Part shown: one piece after another, positions 1 to 7,660 of the stretch
Position numbering within the stretch: the first letter of the stretch is position 1
How the letters are laid out: the number at the start of each line of letters is the position of its first letter
Assembly (NCBI RefSeq): GCF_003202235.1
Contig: NZ_MASU01000007.1
Coordinates: 248,001 to 312,000 of the forward strand
Length of the DNA stretch: 64,000 nucleotides
From: Prauserella flavalba
Lineage (GTDB): Bacteria > Actinomycetota > Actinomycetes > Mycobacteriales > Pseudonocardiaceae
Reading direction: 5' to 3'
The notes under the pieces: model-generated
What the model saw: only the letters and a program-made list of their open reading frames with translations
What the model was told of the DNA's origin: nothing
The model's database searches: none
Translations under genes and position numbers: made by a program

Positions 1-111
1 GCCGGTCATCGATCGAAGCCCTCGGGATGTCCCGGGAGCCACTACCGAGGACCGGCTGGGGCGTCCTCGCGCGCGCTGCGTCCGTCCTGTAGTTCTCTTG
101 CTCTTCTTGTA
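1..111 (-). promoter_or_regulatory. probable 5' leader of the next minus-strand gene (outside the window)
   Basis: No coding sequence is visible here. Read on the minus strand, this lies between the rpsO terminator and whatever gene begins beyond position 1. In most bacteria that gene is pnp (polynucleotide phosphorylase); this is an inference because the gene is not in the window. The stretch can fold: GCCGGTC at 1-7 pairs with GACCGGC at 50-56, and CCTCGG at 20-25 could alternatively pair with CCGAGG at 45-50. Structured leaders in rpsO-pnp spacers are known as RNase III targets in other bacteria. Confidence 0.3.
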
Positions 112-148
112 CCGAGGGGGAGCGACCCGGCGGGTCACTCCCCCTCGG
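112..148 (-). terminator. rpsO transcription terminator hairpin
   Basis: A long GC-rich stem-loop starts a few bases after the rpsO stop codon. CCGAGGGGGAG at 112-122 pairs perfectly with CTCCCCCTCGG at 138-148. Inside it GACCC pairs with GGGTC around a three-base loop, separated by one C/A mismatch. There is no clear U-tract, which is common for actinobacterial terminators. Confidence 0.7.
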
Positions 149-154
149 AGCTCG

Positions 155-430
155 TCAGCGGCGGAGGCCGAGTCGCTGGATCAGCGACCGGTACCGCTCG
201 ACGTCCACCTTCATCACGTAGTTGAGCAGCCGGCGACGACGGCCGACCAGCAGCAACAGGCCGCGACGGGAGTGGTGGTCGTGCTTGTGCACCTTGAGGT
301 GCTCGGTGAGGCCGATGATCCGCTTGGTGAGCAGGGCCACCTGGGCCTCGGGCGATCCCGTGTCGGAGTCGTGCACGCCGTACTCGGACAGGATCTGCTT
401 CTTCTCCTCGGTGGACAGAGCCACTCGCAT
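155..430 (-). CDS. rpsO: 30S ribosomal protein S15
   Basis: Small-subunit ribosomal protein S15 binds 16S rRNA and helps nucleate assembly of the central domain. The 91-residue product matches the usual length of 89-91. It carries the family features: an N-terminal helix with the stretch [13 protein letters not shown], a [14 protein letters not shown] segment that contacts rRNA, and the C-terminal [12 protein letters not shown]. An upstream in-frame start would add 16 residues unlike S15. The ATG at 430 is preferred because AAGGAG sits a few bases upstream. It is transcribed alone or with the thpR pair, and a strong hairpin follows it. Confidence 0.98.
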   Translation of the reverse strand: MRVALSTEEKKQILSEYGVHDSDTGSPEAQVALLTKRIIGLTEHLKVHKHDHHSRRGLLLLVGRRRRLLNYVMKVDVERYRSLIQRLGLRR

Positions 431-509
431 TACTCCTTGGTTATGTGCCGTGTAGGTAAGGACGGTCCCGGCCGCCACGGACCGCAGCCGGACTCAACTG
501 TCGAGGGTA

Positions 510-1064
510 TCAGGAGGGTTCTCCGGCGACCGGTCGGCCGAGCGGGAACCGCACGACCGTGGTGTAGGCGGGACCTCGTTCGCCGGGGTCGCTGCGCATC
601 AGCACGGCCTCGTCCGCGATCCACTCCGGACTCCGGTACTCCGCGAGCAGCCGCGCCCACACCGCCAGAGCCGCCGGTGCGTGCCCCCTGGCCAGCGTGA
701 GGTGACCGTGGAAGGCGTGTTCGGCCGGAACCCGCTCATCGGACCTGGCCGCCTCGGCCAGCTGGCCGAGGCCGCTCCCCCGTACCCCTATCCAGAGTAC
801 CCCGCGGAACGTGCCCCCGGCTTCCAGCCGCAGCACCGGGGCCGCGTGGCCGGCCAGCCGTCGCCGCAGCCAGCCCGTCCTGGCCGCGATGTCGTCGCGG
901 CCGTAGAAGCCGAGCGTGACGTGCCAGTTCTCCGGCGCAGCCCAGCGCAGCCTGCGGGAGGAGGGTCCCTCCGGGTGCCGGGCGAGCTCCGCCCGTAGCG
1001 AGGCCACGACCTCCTCCGGCGGTACCAGCGCGCTGAACAGGCGCGCGACGCCGGGCTCGCTCAC
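510..1064 (-). CDS. thpR: RNA 2',3'-cyclic phosphodiesterase (2H phosphoesterase, LigT/ThpR family)
   Basis: Predicted cytoplasmic 2H phosphoesterase that opens 2',3'-cyclic phosphates on RNA ends. The family was once named 2'-5' RNA ligase. The 184-residue protein shows both catalytic signatures of the fold, HVTL at residues 48-51 and HLTL at 120-123, each on the strand where the two active-site histidines are expected. The length is normal for ThpR. Its start overlaps the stop of the upstream HTH gene by four bases, so the two are probably translationally coupled. The in vivo substrate is unknown. Confidence 0.85.
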   Translation of the reverse strand: MSEPGVARLFSALVPPEEVVASLRAELARHPEGPSSRRLRWAAPENWHVTLGFYGRDDIAARTGWLRRRLAGHAAPVLRLEAGGTFRGVLWIGVRGSGLGQLAEAARSDERVPAEHAFHGHLTLARGHAPAALAVWARLLAEYRSPEWIADEAVLMRSDPGERGPAYTTVVRFPLGRPVAGEPS

Positions 1065-1540
1065 CCCGACTTGCCCGCCCTGCGTAGCAGGTCGGCGATC
1101 GCGGGGAAGTCGGCGTCGAGCAGCTCCGCGGCGTCGAGGAGGTTCTCGTCCTCGGCGACCTCGCGCAGCGCGGCGAGCACGGGCTGGTCGTCGGGAACCG
1201 CGCCCACCGGAAAGTTGTCCCTGCTCACGGTGGGCCGTGCGGTCTTAACGTCCTCGAGCGCGGCCCGGATGGCCTCCTTGCTGCCCGCCGCGACGTCGGG
1301 GGTCAGCACCTTCCGTTCCAGCATGATGAGGCGGGACAGCACCACGGGGTTGCCGATCTTCGCGCGGCGCCCGCTCATCACCTGGCTCAGCATGGGGGCG
1401 CTGATGCCCAGCACCTCCGCGAGGTAGGCCTGCGACACGTCGAAGGCGACCACCAGCCTGCGCACGCGGTCACCGAGCGGTTCCCCGTACCACTCACGCT
1501 GCAACGCGATGTTGCGCTGGACGATCTTGTGGTCCTCCAC
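1061..1540 (-). CDS. helix-turn-helix DNA-binding protein
   Basis: A 159-residue cytoplasmic protein with one N-terminal helix-turn-helix of the XRE/lambda-repressor type at about residues 35-65 (the stretch YLAEVLGISAPMLSQVMSG is typical). The rest is helical and acidic, without a recognisable ligand domain. The start is GTG, with a GGGGAGC stretch about ten bases upstream. It overlaps thpR by four bases and forms a two-gene unit with it. The 132-bp space between it and ribF should hold its promoter. Regulatory targets cannot be read from the sequence. Confidence 0.75.
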   Translation of the reverse strand: MEDHKIVQRNIALQREWYGEPLGDRVRRLVVAFDVSQAYLAEVLGISAPMLSQVMSGRRAKIGNPVVLSRLIMLERKVLTPDVAAGSKEAIRAALEDVKTARPTVSRDNFPVGAVPDDQPVLAALREVAEDENLLDAAELLDADFPAIADLLRRAGKSG

Positions 1541-1672
1541 TGTCAGCCTGCTCCCCTCGGCACTTCTGTGCAGACCCCGTCGGCGGTTCGTGAAAGCATC
1601 TTGCCAGGCCGGGTCCGGCAGCCGGGACGGAATGGACCAGCCGTTCGCTTTTGCACCCGGCCGGGTAGCCGC

Positions 1673-2647
1673 TCAGGCGATGCCGAGCAGCTCCCTCGTG
1701 CGTGCCACGTCGTCGCTGATCTGCGCGACGAGCCCGTCGACGGTGTCGAACCGGACCTGCCCGCGCAGGCGGGCGACGAAGTCGAGCGCCACGTGCTGGC
1801 CGTAGAAGTCCTCGTCGACGTCGAGCACGAAGGCCTCGACGGTGCGTTCCCGCCCCGAGAACGTCGGGTTCGTGCCTACCGACACGGCGCCGGGCAGCCG
1901 CTCGTCCGGCTTGGTGGAGCGGACGAACCAGCACGCGTACACCCCGTCGGCGGGGATCGCGGCGAAGCGCGGCGCCGACAGGTTCGCCGTGGGGTAGCCG
2001 AGGTCGTGCCCCCGCCCGTCGCCGCGCACGACGATGCCCTCGAGCCGGTGGGGTCTGCCGAGCGCCTCGGCAGCGGCGGCCACGTCGCCCGCGTCGATGC
2101 ACGAGCGCACGTAGGTGGAGGAGAACGTGATCTCGCCGTCGTCGTTCCCGTCGCCGGGCAGCGTCTGGCCCTGCAGCTGTGCGCCGTGGGCGACGAAGCC
2201 GAACCGCCTGCCGAGCGTGCGCAGGGTCTCGACGTTGCCCGCGGCCTTGTGCCCGAACGTGAAGTTCTCCCCCACGATCACGGCCGCGGCGTGCAGCTTG
2301 TCGACGAGGATCTCGTGCACGAACTCGTCGGCGGTCAGCCGCGACAGCTCGGGCGTGAACGGCAGCACGGCGAAGACGTCGACGCCCAGGTCCTCGACCA
2401 GCTCGGCCTTGCGCCGCAACGTGGTCAGCTGCGCCGGGTGGCTGCCGGGCCGGAGCACCTCGGACGGGTGCGGGTCGAACGTGAGCACCACGCTCGGCAC
2501 GTCCCGTTGCCGGGCGGCCTCCACCGTCCTGCTGATCAATGCCTGGTGCCCCCGGTGCACCCCGTCGAAGACCCCGATCGTGACGACGCACCGTCCCCAG
2601 CCACCGGGCAAGTCCGTCAAACCCCGCCAACGCTGCACGGTGCCCAC
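1673..2647 (-). CDS. ribF: bifunctional riboflavin kinase / FAD synthetase
   Basis: Makes FMN from riboflavin and ATP, then FAD from FMN and ATP. The N-terminal nucleotidyltransferase domain has the GVFDGVHRGH signature at about residues 25-34, with the HxGH-like motif, and the SSTYVR motif further on. The C-terminal kinase domain starts near residue 200 with GRGHDLGYPTANL, where the PTAN motif binds Mg-ATP. The length of 324 is typical. Its start is one base after the truB stop, so the two genes are co-transcribed, an arrangement conserved in many bacteria. No FMN riboswitch is visible. Confidence 0.96.
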   Translation of the reverse strand: MGTVQRWRGLTDLPGGWGRCVVTIGVFDGVHRGHQALISRTVEAARQRDVPSVVLTFDPHPSEVLRPGSHPAQLTTLRRKAELVEDLGVDVFAVLPFTPELSRLTADEFVHEILVDKLHAAAVIVGENFTFGHKAAGNVETLRTLGRRFGFVAHGAQLQGQTLPGDGNDDGEITFSSTYVRSCIDAGDVAAAAEALGRPHRLEGIVVRGDGRGHDLGYPTANLSAPRFAAIPADGVYACWFVRSTKPDERLPGAVSVGTNPTFSGRERTVEAFVLDVDEDFYGQHVALDFVARLRGQVRFDTVDGLVAQISDDVARTRELLGIA

Positions 2648-2648
2648 C

Positions 2649-3548
2649 CTATGCCGGGGCCAGCACGACGACCGGGCGGGTGACGTCGCGCGCGTCGGCG
2701 GCGAGCGCGAGCACGTGGCCGCCGGGGTCGAATACGCCGTAGGTCCCGGCGATCCCGGCCGCCGGGATGGACTGCCCGTGCCGGACGGCCCTCGCGGTGG
2801 CGGCGTCGACGTCGCGCCGGGGGAACGCCGCGGCGACGGCCTCGTCCAGGCTCAGCGACAGGCCGGGCTCGGCCTCGAGCGCGTCCAGCGTGCGCGCGGC
2901 CGCGAGCGTGAACGGCCCGACGGTGGTGCGGCGCAGCGCCGCGAGGTGCCCGCCGACGCCGAGCCCCGCACCGAGGTCGCGCGCGAGCGCCCGCACGTAG
3001 GTGCCGGACGAGCAGTCGATCATCACGTCGAGCTCGACGCGGCCGGGCTCCCTGCGCGTGGCGAGCAGGTCGAAGCGGTACACGGTGACGGGCCGGGGAG
3101 GAAGGTTCACGTCCTCCCCCGCGCGCGCCCGCGCGTAGGCGCGCTTGCCGTCGACCTTGACCGCGCTCACCGTGCTGGGCACCTGCTGGAGCTCGCCGGT
3201 GAGGCCGGCGATCCCGGCCGCGATCGCCTCGTCGGTGACGCCCGCGACCTGCTCGGGCGTGGCCTCGGAGAGCCGCTCGCCCTCGACGTCGTCGGTGGTG
3301 GTCGAGGCGCCGAGCGCGAGCGTGGCGAGGTAGGTCTTGCGATCCAGCGCCAGGTGCCCGAGCAGCTTCGTCGCTCGCTCGATGCCGAGCACGAGCACCC
3401 CCGTCGCCATCGGGTCGAGCGTGCCGGCGTGGCCGACCTTGCGGGTGCCCATGATGCGGCGGGCCCTGGCGACCACGTCGTGTGACGTCATGCCGCTGGG
3501 CTTGTCGACGATCAGCAGGCCGGGAGGCGGAGGAGGCGGTTTGGGCAC
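2649..3548 (-). CDS. truB: tRNA pseudouridine-55 synthase
   Basis: Isomerises uridine 55 in the T-loop of tRNAs to pseudouridine. The 299-residue product begins with the family opening LLIVDKPSGMTSHDVV and carries the catalytic motif GHAGTLDPMATGVL at residues 39-52, with the nucleophilic aspartate at about position 45. The C-terminal part looks like the PUA-like RNA-binding domain common in actinobacterial TruB. The start is GTG. It lies 30 bases after the MFS gene and one base before ribF, matching the widespread truB-ribF linkage. Confidence 0.96.
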   Translation of the reverse strand: MPKPPPPPPGLLIVDKPSGMTSHDVVARARRIMGTRKVGHAGTLDPMATGVLVLGIERATKLLGHLALDRKTYLATLALGASTTTDDVEGERLSEATPEQVAGVTDEAIAAGIAGLTGELQQVPSTVSAVKVDGKRAYARARAGEDVNLPPRPVTVYRFDLLATRREPGRVELDVMIDCSSGTYVRALARDLGAGLGVGGHLAALRRTTVGPFTLAAARTLDALEAEPGLSLSLDEAVAAAFPRRDVDAATARAVRHGQSIPAAGIAGTYGVFDPGGHVLALAADARDVTRPVVVLAPA

Positions 3549-3578
3549 GGCCGCACACTGTAACGAAACGCCGTCACC

Positions 3579-4916
3579 TCATGCCGGGGCGGCCACCCGC
3601 TCCCGCCCCGGCGCGCGCACGTCCCACGGCCGCCTGCGCAGCCGCACGGGCACCGGCTCGCCGCGCTCCTGCGCCGCGAAGACGGCCGCCCGCGCCCGCA
3701 GGTACCACACGACCATGCGCCACGTGCCCAGCGCGAGCACCGCGACCACCGACAGCAGCGCGATCCGGAAGTTCCCGCCTGTCGCCTCCAGCAGCACGCC
3801 GATGAGCAGCGCGGTGATGGTGGTGGCGACGAAGCCGCCGACGTTGACCACGCCGGTCGCCGTGCCCACGCGCGGCAGCGGGTTGTAGTCCCTCGCCAGA
3901 GCGAAGCCGATCGTGGAGACCGGGCCGCCGAAGGAGAGCAGGGCGAACGCGGGCACGAGCACGGCGAGCGGGATCCGGCCGGGCCAGCTCAGCAGCACCG
4001 CCCACGTGGCCGCGGTCGTGGCGAGGAAGCCGAGCACGATCGGCATGCGGGCCTCGGGTCTGCGGCCGATGAACCCGCCCACCAGCGGCCCGCCGATCAT
4101 CGAACCGGCGACGAACACCACCAGCAGCGAGCTCGCCGTGGTCGCCGCGTAGCCCTGGCCCTGCACCAGGAACGGCACGCCCCACAGCAGCACGAGCACG
4201 TTCTGGCTGAACATCGTGGAGAAATGCGTCCAGAAGCCGAGCCGGGTACCGGGAACGCGCAGCGCCGTGAGGACCTGCGCGCCGACCTCGCGCATCGACA
4301 CCGCCTCGGACTCGGTGGTGCGCGCGACCGGGGTGTCGTGGACGCGCCACTGCACGACGGCGACGAACAGCGCGGTCCCGAGCCCGGCGACGAGGAACGT
4401 CGGCAGCCAGCCCGGGCCGGCGAGCAGCAGCGTCAGCGGCAGCGTCGCGGCGAGGTTGCCCACGAAGCCCAGCGCGCCCGTGAACGCCGTGACGAGCATG
4501 TACTGGCGGGCAGGGAAGTGGTTGGCGGCGAGGCGGAGCACCGAGACGAACGTGAGCGCGTCGCCGACACCGAGCACGCCGCGCGCGAGCAGGCCGAGCG
4601 CGTAGGTGTGGGCGACGGCGAGCAGTACCTGCCCGGAGCCGAGGAACAGCAGCGCGGCCGTGAGCATGGCGCGCGGTCCGAACCGGTCGACGAGGACGCC
4701 GGTCGGGATCTGCATGGCGGCGTACACGCCGACCTGCAGGACGGTGAAGGTGCCGAGCGCGGCGGCGCCGACCCCGAACCGGTCGGCGGCCTCGAGTCCC
4801 GCGACCCCGAGCGAGGTGCGGTGGAAAACGGCGAGGATGTAGACGAAAGCGGCGGTCAACCAGATCAGCCACGACCGCGCGCTGGCTCGCGCGGCCGCCG
4901 GGCTCCGGGACGGCAA
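3579..4916 (-). CDS. major facilitator superfamily (MFS) transporter
   Basis: A 445-residue polytopic membrane protein with about 12 hydrophobic segments, a central cytoplasmic loop near residues 200-225, and a very basic C-terminal tail. The loop between helices 2 and 3 carries an MFS motif A-like GVLVDRFGPRAML. The long N-terminal half with RGVLGVGDALTFVSVLR resembles the anion/phthalate type of MFS permease, but the substrate is not evident. The start is TTG, chosen because AAGGGGG lies six bases upstream. It is directly upstream of truB and may share its transcript. Confidence 0.85.
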   Translation of the reverse strand: MPSRSPAAARASARSWLIWLTAAFVYILAVFHRTSLGVAGLEAADRFGVGAAALGTFTVLQVGVYAAMQIPTGVLVDRFGPRAMLTAALLFLGSGQVLLAVAHTYALGLLARGVLGVGDALTFVSVLRLAANHFPARQYMLVTAFTGALGFVGNLAATLPLTLLLAGPGWLPTFLVAGLGTALFVAVVQWRVHDTPVARTTESEAVSMREVGAQVLTALRVPGTRLGFWTHFSTMFSQNVLVLLWGVPFLVQGQGYAATTASSLLVVFVAGSMIGGPLVGGFIGRRPEARMPIVLGFLATTAATWAVLLSWPGRIPLAVLVPAFALLSFGGPVSTIGFALARDYNPLPRVGTATGVVNVGGFVATTITALLIGVLLEATGGNFRIALLSVVAVLALGTWRMVVWYLRARAAVFAAQERGEPVPVRLRRRPWDVRAPGRERVAAPA

Positions 4917-4954
4917 GAAACCCCCTTGGTGTTCGTGATCACGGACAGGCGAAA

Positions 4955-4971
4955 GGGACGGGTGCCGTCCC
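4955..4971 (-). terminator. possible terminator between the MATE and MFS genes
   Basis: A perfect 7-bp stem, GGGACGG paired with CCGTCCC, closes a three-base loop in the 118-bp space downstream of the MATE exporter gene. There is no U-tract. It could end the MATE transcript, or it could be a leader structure of the MFS gene that follows. Confidence 0.35.
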
Positions 4972-5034
4972 GGTTACTTGTATCGGCTAACCAATGCTCG
5001 TTCATACCGTCTTCGGCCGTGCGATTGCCCACAC

Positions 5035-6354
5035 TCACACGCGCACCGCGCCCTCGACGGCCCAGCTGCCCGAGCGCCAGCGCACGAGCACGAACACCAA
5101 CCGCAGCAGCATGAACAGCGACAGGCCCGACCAGATGCCGACGAGCCCCCAGCCGAAGCCGAGCGAGGCCCAGATCAGCGGGAGGAAACCGAGGATCGCG
5201 CTGGCGAGCGTGGCGTTGCGCAGGAACGCGGCGTCGCCAGCGCCGAGCAGGACGCCGTCGAGCGCGAACACCACGCCGGCGACCGGTTGCAGTGCCACGA
5301 AGAACCACCACGCACCGGGCATCTCACCGAGCACGCCGGGATCGGACGTGAACGCGTGCGGCAGGACCTGCGACAGCGCCGCGAAGACCACGCACAGCGC
5401 ACAGCCCAGGATCAGCCCGTACAGCGTGATCTGCGCGGCGACGCCCCGTGCCTTGCGCCCTGAGCCCGCGCCGAGCGCGGCGCCGACGAGCGACTGCGCG
5501 GCGATCGCCACCGAGTCGAGCACGAGCGACAGGAAGGTCCACAGCTGCAGCACGACCTGGTGGGCACCGACGGCCTCGGTGGACGTGCGGGCCGCGACCG
5601 TGGCCGCGGACAGGAAGCACGCCTGGAAGCCGAGGCTGCGCAGCACGAGGTCACGGCCGAGCTTGAGCTGCGCCCACATCACCGACGGGTGGGGGCGCAG
5701 CCTGGCCCGCTCCCGCGCCAGCGCGCCGAGGAACAGTGCGCCGGAGACGGTCTGCGCCACGACGTTCGCGACGGCGGAGCCCTCGAGGCCCATGCCGACG
5801 GGGTAGACGAGCACGGGGCACAGCACGGCGGAGAGGCCGTTGCCCGCGAGGACGTAGCGCAGCGGCCGCACGGCGTCCTGCACGCCGCGCATCCAGCCGT
5901 TGCCCGCCATCGTCACGAGGATCATCGGCGTGCCGCAGAGCGCGATCCGCAGCCACGACACGGCCTCGGCGGTGATCGCCTCGTCGCCCGACATGGCGCG
6001 CGCGACGGGCTCGGCCAGCAGCTGGCCGAGCCCGAGGATCACGAACCCGACCGCGAGCGCGAGCCATGTCGCCTGCACACCCTCCTCGACGGCCTCGGCG
6101 CGACGCCCCGCCCCGTGCAGCCGCGCCGTGCGCGCGGTGGTGCCGTAGGACAGGAACGTCAGCTGCGTGGAAACCAGCGACAGGAGCACCCCGCCGAGCG
6201 CGAGCCCGGCCAGCGGCAGCGCGCCGAGATGCCCGACGACGGCCGTGTCCACGAGCACGTACAGCGGCTCGGCCGCCAGCACCCCGAGCGCGGGGACGGC
6301 GAGCCCGAAGACCTTGCGAGCGGGGACGCGTTCGTCGAGGGCGTTGACCACCAC
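5035..6354 (-). CDS. MATE family efflux transporter (DinF subfamily)
   Basis: A 439-residue integral membrane protein with about 12 helices in two repeated halves, as in multidrug and toxin extrusion proteins that exchange organic cations or drugs for Na+ or H+. The opening with RKVFGLAVPALGVLAAEPLYVLVDTAVVG matches the MATE first helix and its PxxxxxxxEPLY pattern, as in DinF-like members. A dinF-type gene between rbfA and truB is a conserved actinobacterial neighbour. The start is GTG. It is divergent from the methyltransferase gene with 47 bp between them. The transported compound is unknown. Confidence 0.9.
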   Translation of the reverse strand: MVVNALDERVPARKVFGLAVPALGVLAAEPLYVLVDTAVVGHLGALPLAGLALGGVLLSLVSTQLTFLSYGTTARTARLHGAGRRAEAVEEGVQATWLALAVGFVILGLGQLLAEPVARAMSGDEAITAEAVSWLRIALCGTPMILVTMAGNGWMRGVQDAVRPLRYVLAGNGLSAVLCPVLVYPVGMGLEGSAVANVVAQTVSGALFLGALARERARLRPHPSVMWAQLKLGRDLVLRSLGFQACFLSAATVAARTSTEAVGAHQVVLQLWTFLSLVLDSVAIAAQSLVGAALGAGSGRKARGVAAQITLYGLILGCALCVVFAALSQVLPHAFTSDPGVLGEMPGAWWFFVALQPVAGVVFALDGVLLGAGDAAFLRNATLASAILGFLPLIWASLGFGWGLVGIWSGLSLFMLLRLVFVLVRWRSGSWAVEGAVRV

Positions 6355-6387
6355 CCGAGCGTAGCCAGGCCCTCCGACACTCTCGGT

Positions 6388-6393
6388 TACGCT
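6388..6393 (+). promoter_or_regulatory. candidate -10 element TACGCT for a leaderless transcript
   Basis: TACGCT fits the actinobacterial TANNNT -10 pattern and ends eight bases before the ATG at 6402. No ribosome-binding site is visible, so transcription probably starts at or next to the start codon. Confidence 0.5.
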
Positions 6394-6401
6394 CGTGCGC
6401 G

Positions 6402-7436
6402 ATGCCCGAGTACGCGATCCTCATCCTCCCTTCGGCCAACCGCGTCTACACCGAGACGTCGAGCCGGCTGCTGTGCGCCGAGCTGACGGTGTTCGGCGAG
6501 ACGGTGCTCTCGGCGGACGTGGCCGACGTCGGCGTGCGCACGATCGGTGGCGCCGAGTACGTCACGTTCACCGCCTCCTCCACGCTGACGGGAGGCGACG
6601 TCGCGGCGCTGTCGAACCTGTCGTCGGCCTACGTGCTGTTCGAGGTCGAGGGCGAGCTGCTGCGGCCGCTGACGCTGGCCCCTCGCGACCGGTTCGACTC
6701 CGACCTGCTGACGATCCAGAAGTACACGGGCAAGACCAACGAGCTGTTCACCAAGCTGCTGCTGAACCTCACGGTACTGGCCACGGACCGGCCGCGCGCA
6801 CTGCTCGACGGGCACCTGCACGTGCTGGATCCCTTGTGCGGCAGGGGAACGACGCTCAACCAGGCGATGATGTACGGCTACGACGCCACCGGTCTGGACG
6901 TCGACGGCAAGGACTTCGACGCCTACCAGCAGTTCATCAAGACCTGGCTGCGCACCAAGCGGATCAAGCACACCGCCGACGCGACCTCCTTGCGCCGCAA
7001 CAAGGTCCGCCTCGGCAGGCGGCTCGACATCTCCTACGCCGCCACCAAGGAGGAGTACAAGGCGGGCGACACGCGCACGCTCACCTACCTCAACTGCGAC
7101 ACCCTGCACACTGACGAGCTGCTGCGCCGCGGCTCGGCCGACGTGGTGGTCACCGACGCTCCCTACGGCGTGCAGCACGGCAGCCGGACCCAGGACGCGG
7201 GCCTGGCACGGAGCCCGAGGGACCTGCTCGCCGCCGCCGTGCCGGTCTGGACCAGGGTGCTGCGCACCGGTGGCGCGCTGGGCATCTCGTGGAACACGCA
7301 CGTGATCACGCGTGCCGAACTGGCGGCGATCCTCGCCAAGGCGGGGCTCACGGTCCGCGAGGGCGGCCCGTACGAGGGCCTGGCCCATCGCGTGGACCAG
7401 GCCATCGTGCGCGACGTCCTCGTGGCGACGAAGTAG
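6402..7436 (+). CDS. TRM11-like SAM-dependent RNA methyltransferase
   Basis: A 344-residue predicted methyltransferase with a Rossmann-fold catalytic domain. SAM-binding motif I is DPLCGRGT at residues 143-150, and the catalytic motif IV is DAPYG at 252-256, a variant of the D/N-PP-Y motif of amino-methyltransferases. Together these place it with TRM11/THUMP-type tRNA guanosine N2-methyltransferases. The first 130 residues may be a divergent RNA-binding domain. The target RNA is not shown by the sequence. It runs opposite to its neighbours, appears leaderless, and ends facing the phosphatase gene with a palindrome between them. Confidence 0.75.
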   Translation: MPEYAILILPSANRVYTETSSRLLCAELTVFGETVLSADVADVGVRTIGGAEYVTFTASSTLTGGDVAALSNLSSAYVLFEVEGELLRPLTLAPRDRFDSDLLTIQKYTGKTNELFTKLLLNLTVLATDRPRALLDGHLHVLDPLCGRGTTLNQAMMYGYDATGLDVDGKDFDAYQQFIKTWLRTKRIKHTADATSLRRNKVRLGRRLDISYAATKEEYKAGDTRTLTYLNCDTLHTDELLRRGSADVVVTDAPYGVQHGSRTQDAGLARSPRDLLAAAVPVWTRVLRTGGALGISWNTHVITRAELAAILAKAGLTVREGGPYEGLAHRVDQAIVRDVLVATK

Positions 7437-7605
7437 CCCGTCAGGTCGCCGGGATGGTCTCCTCGGCCCGGTCGCGGCGGGTGCGGAGGCCCCGGTAGCG
7501 CCGGCGAGCGCGTCCGGGTCGGCGCGCTCGGGTTCGTGCCCGCGCCGGGCGGCGACGTCGGGGTAGACCTGCTGGACGCCTGGCACACCTGACGCCCCCA
7601 CCGCA

Positions 7606-7652
7606 CCCAAGGGCACTGTGGTTGCGTTGGACGCGACCGAAGTGCCCTTGGG
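7606..7652. repeat. intergenic palindrome, CCCAAGG-type variant
   Basis: A 47-bp imperfect palindrome. CCCAAGGGCACT at 7606-7617 pairs perfectly with AGTGCCCTTGGG at 7641-7652, and the inner arms pair partly around GCGT and ACGC. It lies between two convergent genes, just past the stop of the phosphatase gene. It is the most diverged member of the palindrome family seen at 9401, 16277, 32381, 35264 and 38630. The remaining 7437-7600 spacer shows nothing recognisable. Confidence 0.7.
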
Positions 7653-7660
7653 GGCGATGG

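Noticed and set aside
1541-1672. FMN riboswitch or other structured leader near ribF
   Set aside because: The space lies downstream of ribF, not upstream. ribF itself starts one base after truB, so there is no room for a leader.
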